A DNA stretch of 64,000 bases from Candidatus Calescibacterium sp. (GCA_025060505.1 JANXBU010000001.1:288418-352417), one strand, 5' to 3'; shown: positions 44,455 to 53,997, numbered from the stretch's first letter. The notes: generated from the letters alone by a model not told the origin. Numbers and translations: made by a program.

Positions 44455-45651
44455 ATGACTGAAAAACGTTTTGTAGTAATCACAGGGAGACCTGGATCAG
44501 GTAAATCTACTCTGGTATCAAAGCTGGTAAGAAGGCTCGGTGAAATGGGATTTAAGGTTGCAGGAGTTATCACACCAGAGCTAAAAGATCAGAAAAGATA
44601 TGGATTTGAGGTCGTCGGAATTTCATCGGGCAAAAGAAAAATCCTTGCTCTTGAAAAACAGAGATTCAATGAGCAAAGATTATATGGCGAACTTCTGAGA
44701 ACTAAGCATACGCTTGGCAGATACATCGTTTTTCCAGAAAACTTTATAGAAGTTATTGAGATCGAGATGAAGAACCAAGCAGAGGTGTTTGTGATAGATG
44801 AAGTGGGTCCTATGGAAATTCCATCTGGGAATATAGAGAAAAGTTGGGTTGATATGGTGATAAGGTCTGATTTCGGAACTACAATTGCAACTGTGAAGAA
44901 AAACATGGCTCAATCTCTCAGAAAATTTGTCGGAAAAAACTTTTTTGTAGATATAGATGATTTTGGATTTGATTCGGCATACGGTGTTTTGTTAGAAATA
45001 ACAACGGGAACCGATGCTTTTCTGTTTGATCTTGACGGTGTTATAATAGATTCTTCTGAGTTTCATATGAAAGCTTGGATGAAATACTTATCTGAGAAAG
45101 GTATAAATTTTTCGGAGCATGACTTCAAGATGACGTTCGGAAAAAGAAATGAAGAAATACTCAGAGAATATTTTCTAAACAAATCAGAGGAAGAGATCAA
45201 AAAGATGAGTTATGAGAAGGAAGAGATTTACAGAAAACTAGCCAGAGGCAAACTCAGACCAATAGAAGGATCAATTGAAATTCTCAAATTCCTGAAGGAA
45301 AAAGGATTCAGGTTAGCTTTAGTTTCATCTACCCCAAAAGAGAACATAGATTTTATCTTCAAAGAACTTGGACTTGAAGGTATTTTCGAAGCAGTGATTT
45401 CCGGATCTGATATAAAAGCAGGGAAGCCAAATCCTGAATGCTATCTTCTAGCTATAGATAGACTTAAAGTAAAACCTTCCAGATCTTATGTTGTTGAAGA
45501 TTCGGAGCATGGACTTGAAGCAGGTATGAAAGCCGGTGCAAAATGCATAGGGATCACAACCACCCACAAATGCCTTAAAAACGCAGATATTGTGATACAA
45601 AACTTCAAAGAGCTCAAAGAGTTTATATCCAAAATTATTTCTTTGTCATAA
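44455..45651 (+). CDS. THEP1-type nucleotide triphosphatase fused to HAD phosphatase
   Basis: The protein joins two enzymes. Residues 1 to about 185 are a THEP1-like P-loop NTPase: Walker A GRPGSGKSTL (11-20), GFKVAGVITPE, and Walker B FVIDEVGPMEI. Residues about 186-398 are a HAD phosphatase close to beta-phosphoglucomutase: FLFDLDGVIIDSSEFHMKAW, LVSSTPKENI, KAGKPNPECYLLA and VVEDSEHGLEAGMKAGA. Such a fusion is not one I know. It could remove or convert a nucleotide or sugar-phosphate intermediate. Starts at 44431 or TTG 44428 are possible; the conserved start MTEKRFVVITG favours 44455. Confidence 0.85.
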   Translation: MTEKRFVVITGRPGSGKSTLVSKLVRRLGEMGFKVAGVITPELKDQKRYGFEVVGISSGKRKILALEKQRFNEQRLYGELLRTKHTLGRYIVFPENFIEVIEIEMKNQAEVFVIDEVGPMEIPSGNIEKSWVDMVIRSDFGTTIATVKKNMAQSLRKFVGKNFFVDIDDFGFDSAYGVLLEITTGTDAFLFDLDGVIIDSSEFHMKAWMKYLSEKGINFSEHDFKMTFGKRNEEILREYFLNKSEEEIKKMSYEKEEIYRKLARGKLRPIEGSIEILKFLKEKGFRLALVSSTPKENIDFIFKELGLEGIFEAVISGSDIKAGKPNPECYLLAIDRLKVKPSRSYVVEDSEHGLEAGMKAGAKCIGITTTHKCLKNADIVIQNFKELKEFISKIISLS

Positions 45652-45774
45652 TTCCGAAAGCAGAATGAAATATCTTTGCTTGGCTTTACGGCAGATAATT
45701 TCCAGATGAGCTTAGAGAAAAATCCTTGACTGTATCTGGCTCTTTCACCTTATATGCTTCTCCCGAAGGTTTTA

Positions 45775-46353
45775 TTAAGAATAGTCCTTGTCTTTTTGTG
45801 TATCAACACCTTTATACTCAAGCATAGATTCAAAAAATTCTTTCAGGTTATCTATCAGATCATTTATATCCTCAGCACGCACATATGAAGATACCAAAAG
45901 AATTTTCGTTTCTCCAACTATCATATACTCCAAATTCTTCCCATTTGATGAAGCTTTCGCTCTTTGATATATCCTCATTGATGAAGCTTTCGCTCTTTGA
46001 TATATCCTCAAAACCCTCAAACCTTTTCTCCTAAAAAACTCAAAGCATAAGGGCTCAACGAGCACATCAACAAATCTTCCCCAACCATCTATCTGTCAAG
46101 CTTCTGACTGAATCTTTAGACTGTCTGAGCTCTACAGAAATCTACCTCAACTCTTCTAAAGTCTTTCTATTCTACTCTGAGTTTCTTCTATTCTCATCAG
46201 ATAGATTGGAAATGGCTAACCTATTTTCTTCAGTCTTTGTATCGCTAAACTCTTTTGTTGAGCTATTGTTTTGTTCTCTCTTGCAAGCTCTTGCTGTTGT
46301 ATGATCTGGAATCTCGTCTGATTTTTTCTTTGTTCTTTGTCTTTCCTTAACAT
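45775..46353 (-). pseudogene. Decayed coiled-coil PD-(D/E)XK (DUF3782-like) gene
   Basis: On the minus strand, from an ATG at 46353, a coiled-coil start (MLRKDKEQRKNQTRFQIIQ) hits a stop after about 46 residues. Recognisable pieces continue in other frames: IEETQSRIERL, then VELRQSKDSVRSLTDRWLG, then RFVDVLVEPLCFEFFRRKGLRV and NGKNLEYMIVGETKILLV. This is the order of the DUF3782 group, a coiled coil leading into a nuclease domain. At least two frame changes and several stops lie between pieces, and where E-x-K is expected the text reads VSSYV. It is a dead paralogue of the gene at 2185-3114. Confidence 0.65.
45945..46010 (-). repeat. 33-bp perfect tandem duplication
   Basis: Two identical 33-base units at 45945-45977 and 45978-46010 lie in the last open part of the decayed nuclease gene. 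They add 11 residues (RAKASS..RIYQ) in frame. The identity suggests a recent event. Confidence 0.9.
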
Positions 46354-46464
46354 AATTAAGACCTAAAAAAATTCTGTAAGAAGAAAATTAGAAATCAAAT
46401 ATGACTTATGAACGCCGGAAGATTTCCTGTCTTTTTAAGAACTTGATTTCAAGATACCCCGAAA

Positions 46465-47508
46465 CTAATCAGATGTGAGTATTTCTTCCGGGAAGTCAAC
46501 AAGATCTGTTGGTGCCCTGTACCCCCTTGATTTTACCTTTCCCTCAGAAAACCTTTCAATAAAGTAGCTCATAATTTTTGCTGTTGTTCTGTAAGGTCTC
46601 TTTGAATCAATAACGGTTCTATGAAGAACTTTATCTCCATCCAAAAGAAACGCTAGAGCAGATGCCGGAGATCTTGCTTCGTCTGGTTCTGGAAATCTGT
46701 CAAGAACTTTTTTAATCAAATCTGCAAAAATCTTGTATTTTGCCAAGTTTGAAAAAAGCTTCATAAGACCTATAAAATACTCTCTTTTTGTAGCGAACAG
46801 AATCTCAAAATCTATGTTTCTCTGTATCTCTCCAAGAGATAGGGGAACATTCAGAACATCTGAAGATGATATATTTGTTGCTAAGAAGTTTTTGTTTTTG
46901 AACTCAAATCTGAACCTTCTTTCAAATGGATTCACTATTTTTACAGTTCCCTTGTTCCAAAGCATCGCTCCGCGACCGATTATGTTTATTGATGATTGAA
47001 GTGTTCCGGGTGACATGTTGAATTCTGCAAGATAAACAAGATATATGGTTTTTCCTCTGACATTTTCTGCTCCAACTTCTCTGATAAGTTTCTTTACAGT
47101 AAGCTCTCCGGCAACGGTCTCCCACGCGACTCCGGATGACAAAAATATTGACCTTTCAAAAAATTTTCCTGAATACTGGTCTATTAGCTTTTTTGCCCAG
47201 AAAGACTCTCCTGAACAATCTATGTAATTTGCTTGATTGTTATATGCGAAATCCAAAACACCCTGACCAATATCTAAAAACGGACCTGCGGTATTTACCA
47301 CGAGATTTATGCCATTCAGTCTCAAAGATGAGATTTTCTCCGTTGACACTGCGATATATTCTCTTGGCTTGTTTCCACTGATTTTGTTGAAGATTTCTTT
47401 GAGCTTCTCTTCATTTCTTCCAGATATAATGTAATCTACTTTTGTTTTTGACAGAAACTCAACAACCTGCTTACCAGTAAAACCGTAAGCTCCATATATA
47501 AAGACCAT
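46465..47508 (-). CDS. Saccharopine-dehydrogenase-like NAD(P)-binding protein
   Basis: The 347-residue protein begins with a Rossmann motif, IYGAYGFTGKQVVEFL, then IISGRNEEKL and LVVNTAGPFLDIGQGVLDFA, YIDCSGES. This is the saccharopine dehydrogenase/trans-acting enoyl reductase group (in mycobacteria, a partner of lipid synthases). Enoyl-thioester or ketone reduction is more likely than lysine metabolism, given the lack of other lysine genes. The C-terminal half is less familiar. No partner gene is adjacent; the upstream gap holds a 14-bp repeat array. Confidence 0.75.
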   Translation of the reverse strand: MVFIYGAYGFTGKQVVEFLSKTKVDYIISGRNEEKLKEIFNKISGNKPREYIAVSTEKISSLRLNGINLVVNTAGPFLDIGQGVLDFAYNNQANYIDCSGESFWAKKLIDQYSGKFFERSIFLSSGVAWETVAGELTVKKLIREVGAENVRGKTIYLVYLAEFNMSPGTLQSSINIIGRGAMLWNKGTVKIVNPFERRFRFEFKNKNFLATNISSSDVLNVPLSLGEIQRNIDFEILFATKREYFIGLMKLFSNLAKYKIFADLIKKVLDRFPEPDEARSPASALAFLLDGDKVLHRTVIDSKRPYRTTAKIMSYFIERFSEGKVKSRGYRAPTDLVDFPEEILTSD

Positions 47509-47588
47509 ATTTTCCTTTTATAGGAAAATAAAATATGCATAACTTTTGCAGAATTATTGTATAAATACTTCTCTATTCTTACGGAAAA

Positions 47589-47644
47589 TGAATAGAATAC
47601 AATGAATAGAATACAATGAATAGAATACAATGAATAGAATACAA
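47589..47644 (+). repeat. Four perfect 14-bp tandem repeats
   Basis: The unit tgaatagaatacaa occurs at 47589, 47603, 47617 and 47631 without mismatch. It lies about 80 bases upstream of the enoyl-reductase-like gene start, in its presumed promoter region. A microsatellite of this kind can vary in copy number. Confidence 0.9.
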
Positions 47645-47791
47645 TCACTATTTCTCTCATTTCGATCAAAACTTGTAAGAAAGAACTTAAATAATATCTT
47701 TCAAACATTCCCAAGCAAGATAATATGCAATAAGTACAAACTTATCAGAATTATTCCATCTAAATTCTCAATATCACTATAAAAATAAAAG

Positions 47792-48001
47792 ATGAATCAG
47801 CTGATTTCTTTGCTTATACTTGGAGTTGCAACAATCATATACATAGTCAAAAAGATTCTAAGTCTTGTGTTCTTCCCAATTTACCTGATAATAAAATATC
47901 AAAAAAACAGGTTCAAGAAAAATTACATAAAAAAGTACGCTTCAAAAGGATTGGTTATTATAGATTTTGAAGAGTTTATGAAACAAAGATCAAATTTGTA
48001 G
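47792..48001 (+). CDS. Small membrane protein
   Basis: A 69-residue protein of unknown function. One or two hydrophobic helices (about 4-35) are followed by a basic patch (KYQKNRFKKNYIKKY) and a short tail. It ends inside the last 12 bases of pheT on the opposite strand. No ribosome site is evident. The positive-inside pattern is coherent, but the frame could be fortuitous. Confidence 0.45.
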   Translation: MNQLISLLILGVATIIYIVKKILSLVFFPIYLIIKYQKNRFKKNYIKKYASKGLVIIDFEEFMKQRSNL

Positions 48002-50326
48002 AGTTCTGACCTCAAATCCAGCTTTTGTAAGTTCAGATATTATATTGTTCAGGATCGAATTTATATCCTCAGATGTCATAGTTCTGTCTCCCTGATTTAT
48101 CACAAGACGCGCTGTGATGCTTTTCCTTCCATCTTTTTCCCAAACATCGAAAACATACACATCTACAACATTTTCTGAGATGAAAAATATCTTTTTTATA
48201 TCACTCCACCTTGTATCATCTTTTATGTAAAATGATATATCTCTTTCTATCAAGGGTAGTTCTGAGTGAAATCTTCCAAACTTCTCAGTGATTTGAGAAG
48301 CTATATTCAAATTTATCTTTCCGACAAAAATGTTATCTGGAATATCTTTAAAAGAACTCACAAAAATTTCTCCAACCTTGTTATCTTTTACAAACACATC
48401 CGAGCGTATTCCATTTGTTTCTTTCACATACTGATCTGAAAAATTTATATCGTATGGAATAATCACTTCAAAAACTTCCTTCAGATCAAAAACATCTGCT
48501 TTTTTATCTTTTGGAAAAGACCACTTCTGCGGAAACGAATATCCATAAATACCAAAAGCGAGTATCCAGTTTTCAGAAAAATCCTTCTCTATCTCAAATA
48601 TTCGTATATTTTTCATCCCCTTCCTGATAGAATCAATTATAACTTCAAGGATTCTGTCATCAAGTCTGTCCGACACAAAAGCAAAGTCTTCGGATATCGG
48701 ATTCTTTATGGCTATACCTTCATTTTTGGAAAACGGATATGTTTTGACCTCAATATATCCTATTGATGCCATCTTGTCTCTTATTTTCTCAACAAATTCT
48801 CTCATTTCAACAGAAGACTGATCTTCATCATACCGACCTGGAAATTTCGGAATAGTTCCAGAGATTTTATCGTATCCTAGTACCCTTATGACCTCCTCAA
48901 CTATATCCTCCTTTATGTTCAGGTCTCCTCTCCAAATAGGAACTCTGCATATAATCTTTCCATCTCTTTCAGATGTCTTTATTCCAAGACGATCAAGTGT
49001 CGAAATTATATCTTTCCTTTGAAGCTCAACTCCGGTATATTGAGATAAAAATTCGAAAAGAAACTCAATGGTTTTGTTTTGGAACTCTGCATATTTTTCA
49101 TATAGTCGGGCTCCAACAAATTCAAAGCCTTCTTTCTCAAGAATACTCTTTATTCTCTGCGCAGCCAAAATTATACCAGATGGATTTACTCTTCTTGAAA
49201 ACCTGTAAGAAGACTCTGTGTCAACCCCAAGACGCTTTGAAGTTCTTCTTACATTTGCTGGTGTGAAAAATGCACTTTCAAGCAGAATTTTTGTTGTATG
49301 AGAAGAAACAGCTGTTTTCTCCCCTCCGATTACTCCCGCTATTGCTATTGGATAATTCGAATCTGCTATGACAAGGTCTTGATCTGAAAGCTCTCTTTCC
49401 TTGCCATCAAGACACAGGATCTTCTCTCCTTTTTTTGAGTTTCTTACCACAACCTTCTTTGGTTTTTCTCCCGAAATCTTATCAAAGTCAAAGGCATGTG
49501 TTGGCTGACCGACCTCAAACAGAATGTAGTTTGTAGCATCTACTATGGGATTTATAGGCCTTGAACCACACAGATATAACCTTGAAATAATGATTGGATC
49601 TGACGCGTTGTTTCTTAGTTTTCCAATAAAGAGACCACCAAAATATACCTTGCATACTTCCGAATTCTCAACAAGTATATCGAACTCATCTGTGGTTTTC
49701 GAAAGAAGTTCCTGATAGATTGAAGCCTCAGCTGACCAAATTCTCTCTGTTTCAAACTTGATACTTCTTCCCAAAACAGCAGACAGCTCAATTGATAGTC
49801 CGAGAACGGAAAGTAGATCACCTCGTTGTGGAGTTACCGATACATCAAGAACATAGTCTGGTAGTTTGAATATTTCTGATGCTTTTTTTCCGACCTCAAC
49901 ATAGTCTGGAATTTCAAGGAGTTTATCTTCTTCGCTCTCGGGAAAACCTATCTCGGCTGGGGAAAGAAGCATACCGTACGATGATATATCTTTGACTTTT
50001 TTGATACCTATCTCAACAAACTCATCACCTTTTTTGACCTTTGAATTTGGCGGACACCAAATAAACTTACCTTTTTTTATGTTTGAAGCTCCCGTGAGAA
50101 CCTGATACTTAGATTGGCCATCGTATATGGTACAGACAGGGAGTCTTATCCCCTCTCTTTTGGAAACGTCTATAACCTCCACAACTCTATACTGATGAGC
50201 AAATTCTCCAACCTTCAATACAGACTCAACTTCTGTTCCAGAGAAAACAAGTTTCTCGGCGATCTGTGAATGAGAAAGATCGTGTATATCTACAAACTCT
50301 GCAATCCAGTTTAGTGGAACCTTCAT
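47990..50326 (-). CDS. pheT: Phenylalanyl-tRNA synthetase beta subunit
   Basis: The beta subunit of the heterotetramer that charges tRNA-Phe. The N-terminal region has KVPLNWIAEFVDI and a tRNA-binding OB fold (about 40-150), then B3/B4 editing (with CGSRPINPIVDATNYILFEVGQPTHAFD), B5 (about 400-470) and a C-terminal FDX-ACB anticodon-binding domain (about 685-778, ending in TSEDINSILNN). At about 778 residues it is full length. The ATG at 50326 is preferred over the TTG at 50332. pheS is not in the window; the upstream genes on this strand are a DUF35 protein and thiolases, an odd operon partner. Confidence 0.95.
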   Translation of the reverse strand: MKVPLNWIAEFVDIHDLSHSQIAEKLVFSGTEVESVLKVGEFAHQYRVVEVIDVSKREGIRLPVCTIYDGQSKYQVLTGASNIKKGKFIWCPPNSKVKKGDEFVEIGIKKVKDISSYGMLLSPAEIGFPESEEDKLLEIPDYVEVGKKASEIFKLPDYVLDVSVTPQRGDLLSVLGLSIELSAVLGRSIKFETERIWSAEASIYQELLSKTTDEFDILVENSEVCKVYFGGLFIGKLRNNASDPIIISRLYLCGSRPINPIVDATNYILFEVGQPTHAFDFDKISGEKPKKVVVRNSKKGEKILCLDGKERELSDQDLVIADSNYPIAIAGVIGGEKTAVSSHTTKILLESAFFTPANVRRTSKRLGVDTESSYRFSRRVNPSGIILAAQRIKSILEKEGFEFVGARLYEKYAEFQNKTIEFLFEFLSQYTGVELQRKDIISTLDRLGIKTSERDGKIICRVPIWRGDLNIKEDIVEEVIRVLGYDKISGTIPKFPGRYDEDQSSVEMREFVEKIRDKMASIGYIEVKTYPFSKNEGIAIKNPISEDFAFVSDRLDDRILEVIIDSIRKGMKNIRIFEIEKDFSENWILAFGIYGYSFPQKWSFPKDKKADVFDLKEVFEVIIPYDINFSDQYVKETNGIRSDVFVKDNKVGEIFVSSFKDIPDNIFVGKINLNIASQITEKFGRFHSELPLIERDISFYIKDDTRWSDIKKIFFISENVVDVYVFDVWEKDGRKSITARLVINQGDRTMTSEDINSILNNIISELTKAGFEVRTLQI

Positions 50327-50328
50327 AT

Positions 50329-50787
50329 TCAAAGTTTCTCAAGTTCAATATCTGACATATTGTGTTTTTTATCCTTTGATTTGACAAAAATCTTTACTCT
50401 ATCTCCAAGGTATATTCCAGTATTCTTTGACGGAACTATTACGTAAGTATCTGTTTGAGGAATTCTAAAAGCTATGAGAGCAAAATTTTGTTTAAAATCA
50501 GACATAAGTGGAACAGTGTAGTGAATAACTGTTTGAGAGAAAACTTTAGCATCATTTGAAATCTTGACTGCATCTGACTTTTCAATTTTTCTTCCACAGA
50601 AAGGACAGAAATCGGCAGGTGGATATATAACTTTTTTACAACCTTTGCATTTGTAAGCTTTCATATCTTTTGAGTCCAGCGATGAGAAAAAACGATCAGC
50701 TGCTTCTGTTGCGATTATTTCGTACTCAAGATCAAACTTTCTACCCTCTGAAGCTGAATGTTTCTTTTCTCCTTTCCTTTTATCCAT
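50329..50787 (-). CDS. DUF35 zinc-ribbon/OB-fold protein
   Basis: Zinc ribbon ligands are Cys47-x2-Cys50 (CKGC) and Cys61-x2-Cys64 (CPFC); the OB fold follows with KVFSQTVIHYTVP, FALIAFRIPQT and YLGDRVKIFV. DUF35 proteins usually pair with thiolase-fold enzymes. Here the thiolase-like gene lies 58 bases upstream and a thiolase beyond that, on the same strand. A strong GGAGGT ribosome site precedes the ATG. The stop is two bases from the pheT start, so the gene also couples to pheT. Confidence 0.88.
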   Translation of the reverse strand: MDKRKGEKKHSASEGRKFDLEYEIIATEAADRFFSSLDSKDMKAYKCKGCKKVIYPPADFCPFCGRKIEKSDAVKISNDAKVFSQTVIHYTVPLMSDFKQNFALIAFRIPQTDTYVIVPSKNTGIYLGDRVKIFVKSKDKKHNMSDIELEKL

Positions 50788-50845
50788 CGTATTTAAACCT
50801 CCTCAATTAGAATAATTTTATTTAAATAAAATAGTAATTTTGATT

Positions 50846-51889
50846 TCATTCTTTCTTGCTCTTTTTTTCGTTAATAAGTTGAACAACACCAAAGTGGTCA
50901 AGAGATCTTATAGCAATTGAAAAAACCAATCCACCTCTTCTACCAGATTTTATATATTCATACAGATAGGCGAAGGAAATGAAAGGAGATGCTGGTGGAG
51001 AATTTGAAAAATAGGATCCACCAGAAGGGTTAATTTTCACATCTTTTTCAAGTCCAAGATTTTTCGAAAAAATAATATCTAAAACAGGATTTATAGAAGA
51101 GATCTCAACAGCATCTATATTTTGCTTGTCTATATTTTCCGAAAAGAAGCTTACAGCAGAAGATATTGAAGAGTATATATTCTGAGCATTTACTGTGACC
51201 TCGTCGGCATAACCTATTTTTACATCCTTAACTCTCGCTGAATATTTATTAGACAAAATACAAACTCCCGCTGAGTTTTTTAACTCTGGGAATTCAGATG
51301 GATCAAAACTCTTTTTTTTCAATTCTTTTTTATCAAGATAGTTATTTTTCATTGCGTTCTCGTAATACTGATACAGAACTTGATCTATTTCTTTTTTGTC
51401 CATCTTTTCCTTTGAGAGAAACTCTTTGACTATATTTTCTGTATCTGATACTATATCTGAAAATATTATATCTTTGAGTTCATCTATGTTTTTGAGATTT
51501 ATCTGCATACCAGATACAACAAGTATTCTTGAAAAAATACCGGATTTTATAAGTTTGTATGCTCTTATAACTGCACCGAGTCCAGCACACTCATCGCAAG
51601 AGACTTCATAAACGACTTTGTGAGAACCAAAAGCTGTTGGTAAGACATATCTCATGAACTCTGGTATTCCGAAAAGTCCTCCCATAGAGTTTGATACAAC
51701 ATAGGCATCTATATCGTTATAAGATAGCTTCAGACGAGCCAGAAGGGAGTCTGCAAGTTCTCTAACAGTATATACTATATTTTTTTCTCTCTTCTTGGTG
51801 ACTTTGGAGAGCGCTACACCTTCTACAAATACCTCATAATGCCTTTCTTGTAGTCTTACTCCTCCTACATATCTTTTTCTTATTGCCAT
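50846..51889 (-). CDS. Divergent thiolase-fold protein
   Basis: The 347-residue protein follows the thiolase fold: YTVRELADSLLARLKLSYNDIDAYVVSNSMGG is the N-terminal half, and a central cysteine lies in VSCDECAGLGAV (Cys98 or Cys101). The C-terminal thiolase histidine and cysteine blocks (NEAFA, GHP, C-GGG) do not appear; PASPFISFAYLYEYIKSGRRGG takes their place. It may be catalytically altered, structural, or a partner of the thiolase, as in thiolase/HMG-CoA-synthase/DUF35 assemblies. It starts 41 bases after the thiolase stop. Confidence 0.75.
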   Translation of the reverse strand: MAIRKRYVGGVRLQERHYEVFVEGVALSKVTKKREKNIVYTVRELADSLLARLKLSYNDIDAYVVSNSMGGLFGIPEFMRYVLPTAFGSHKVVYEVSCDECAGLGAVIRAYKLIKSGIFSRILVVSGMQINLKNIDELKDIIFSDIVSDTENIVKEFLSKEKMDKKEIDQVLYQYYENAMKNNYLDKKELKKKSFDPSEFPELKNSAGVCILSNKYSARVKDVKIGYADEVTVNAQNIYSSISSAVSFFSENIDKQNIDAVEISSINPVLDIIFSKNLGLEKDVKINPSGGSYFSNSPPASPFISFAYLYEYIKSGRRGGLVFSIAIRSLDHFGVVQLINEKKSKKE

Positions 51890-51930
51890 GTTCTTGAGTT
51901 TCTATGTGTAAATGTATAGAAAATAATTTT

Positions 51931-53106
51931 TCACTGCACTGCTTCAACAAGCATAGAAAGTCCCATTCCACCACCAATACATATTGTTGCAAGACCTCTT
52001 TTGAGATTATTTCTTTTGAGATTCCATACCAAAGTTGTAAGTATTCTTGCGCCAGAAGCTCCAATTGGATGTCCAAGAGCAATTGCTCCACCTGTTATAT
52101 TTACAACAGACCAGTTGAATCCAAGCTCTTTACCATCTGCTAGAACCTGTGATGCAAAAGCCTCATTTATTTCTATAAGGTCTATATCTGATATTTTGAG
52201 TCCAACTCTTTCGAGAAGTTTTCTGGTTGAGAAAATCGGTGCGAAGAATATCTCCTTCGGAGGAACAGCGGCCCCTTCCCAGTCGACTATTCTTGCGAGA
52301 GGTTTTTTTCCGTATTTTTCAACAGCTCTTTCAGACATAATAAGAAGAGCGGAAGCGCCATCGTTCAGAGAAGAAGCATTTCCAGCTGTGACTGTTCCAT
52401 CTTTTTTGAAAGCAGGTTTAAGTTTGGCTAATTTTTCAATGGAAGAATCCGCACGAGGAGTTTCATCTTTATCGAGAACTGCTCCATTTTTAAGGTTTAT
52501 CGGAACAATCTCACTATTGAACAGACCCTCAACAGACGCTCTCACAGCTTTTTGATGACTTTCATAAGCAAACTTATCTTGCTCTTCTCTTGATATGCCG
52601 GCTTTCTCTGCTGTATACTCTGCCAAGATACCCATATGAACATTTTCAAAAGCACACCAAAGACCATCATAAACCATATGATCTTTCAAGGTAACATCAC
52701 CGAATTTCATTCCTCTTCTTGCATCTGCCGGAAGAATATATGGAGAATTAGACATTGACTCCATTCCTCCGGCAATTACCACATCGCCCTTTCCGCTTGA
52801 AATTTTTTCAGCTGCATGAATAACAGCTTTGAGCCCGGAACCACAGACCATATTTATTGTTTCGGCTGGAGCTTCTGGAGAGACACCTCCGAGTAACCCA
52901 GCTTGTCTTGCCGGGCCTTGCCCTACTCCCGCTTGAAGGACATTACCCATTATGACTTCCTGTACTTCATCTCCTTTCAAACCGTTTCTTTCAAGTAATT
53001 TTGATATAACCTTTGCTCCAAGCTCAGATGCCTTGAACTCGCTTAAACTACCCTGAAACTTGCCCATTGGAGTTCTTACTCCATCGACTATATATACTCT
53101 CTGCAT
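51931..53106 (-). CDS. atoB: Acetyl-CoA C-acetyltransferase (thiolase)
   Basis: This enzyme condenses two acetyl-CoA to acetoacetyl-CoA, or reverses that. Catalytic Cys88 lies in NMVCGSG, His346 in GHPIGASG and Cys376 in CIGGGMG. Length (391) is typical. The paralogue next to it lacks the His and second Cys blocks. The order thiolase, thiolase-like, DUF35 recalls the archaeal acetoacetyl-CoA thiolase/HMG-CoA synthase/DUF35 complex, but the second gene is not a clear HMG-CoA synthase. An AAGGAGG ribosome site precedes the ATG. Confidence 0.93.
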   Translation of the reverse strand: MQRVYIVDGVRTPMGKFQGSLSEFKASELGAKVISKLLERNGLKGDEVQEVIMGNVLQAGVGQGPARQAGLLGGVSPEAPAETINMVCGSGLKAVIHAAEKISSGKGDVVIAGGMESMSNSPYILPADARRGMKFGDVTLKDHMVYDGLWCAFENVHMGILAEYTAEKAGISREEQDKFAYESHQKAVRASVEGLFNSEIVPINLKNGAVLDKDETPRADSSIEKLAKLKPAFKKDGTVTAGNASSLNDGASALLIMSERAVEKYGKKPLARIVDWEGAAVPPKEIFFAPIFSTRKLLERVGLKISDIDLIEINEAFASQVLADGKELGFNWSVVNITGGAIALGHPIGASGARILTTLVWNLKRNNLKRGLATICIGGGMGLSMLVEAVQ

Positions 53107-53224
53107 AACTTTACCTCCTTTTTAATACCTTTTGTATAATACCTTTACTTTAATACTTTCTATATCAAAAAAAAACTCTTTTGCAGTTTCTTTATCACAA
53201 AAATGAAACGGATAATTATAAGTT

Positions 53225-53950
53225 ATGATAATTACTTTAGCAAACTTTAAGATGAACAAGACCCTGTATGATAACAAGGTTTGGGCTGAAAAGTTTTGCG
53301 AGCTTCTATTCAAGGGCAGAAAACTTAGCTCAAAAGTTGGATGTGCTCCGTCATTTCCATACATAAAAACAATGAAAGATGTTCTCATTGGAACAGGAAT
53401 ATATGTAGGAGCTCAGAATATGTACTTTGAACCAAAGGGTGCTTTCACAGGTGAAGTTTCAATATCACAGCTCAAAGACCTAGGTATAGACTTTGTGATA
53501 ATTGGGCACTCAGAAAGAAGGCATATATTTGGAGAGACCGATGAGCTTATAAAAAAGAAAGTTCATTCGGCTGCAAGCAATGGAATACTTCCGGTTTTGT
53601 GTGTTGGAGAAACCCTTGAACAAAGAAAATCTGGCAAAACTCTTGAAATCATAGAAAAGCAACTTGAAGCTCTTGAAGGTGCCAAAAACCATATTGTTAT
53701 TGCATACGAACCCGTCTGGGCAATAGGAACAGGAATACCCGCCACAAAAGAACAAATAAAAGAAGTAGTTGACTTTATAAGGGAAAAATCAAAAAAATAT
53801 ATCAAAGATTTTTCTGTTCTATATGGAGGAAGCATAGACGAAAAAGTAGCAGAGGAAATATCAGATATATGTGATGGAGGACTTGTTGGTTCAGCTTCTC
53901 TTGATCCACAGAAATTCTACAAAATATGCTTGGCTTTTGATACTGTATGA
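53225..53950 (+). CDS. tpiA: Triosephosphate isomerase
   Basis: The glycolytic isomerase of DHAP and glyceraldehyde-3-phosphate. Lys9 (NFKMN), His95 (GHSERR) and Glu162 (AYEPVWAIGTG) are the catalytic residues; the phosphate loop LYGGSI and GLVGSASLD complete it. Length 241 is normal. It is divergent from the thiolase operon. The methyltransferase gene follows on the same strand after 47 bases. Confidence 0.97.
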   Translation: MIITLANFKMNKTLYDNKVWAEKFCELLFKGRKLSSKVGCAPSFPYIKTMKDVLIGTGIYVGAQNMYFEPKGAFTGEVSISQLKDLGIDFVIIGHSERRHIFGETDELIKKKVHSAASNGILPVLCVGETLEQRKSGKTLEIIEKQLEALEGAKNHIVIAYEPVWAIGTGIPATKEQIKEVVDFIREKSKKYIKDFSVLYGGSIDEKVAEEISDICDGGLVGSASLDPQKFYKICLAFDTV

Positions 53951-53997
53951 TTTCAAACAAAGTAGATCTGTTTGTAATTTGAGAAATTTGATGCTTC

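Noticed and set aside
47589..47644. CRISPR array
   Set aside because: The repeats are 14 bp and directly adjacent with no spacers; no cas genes are nearby.
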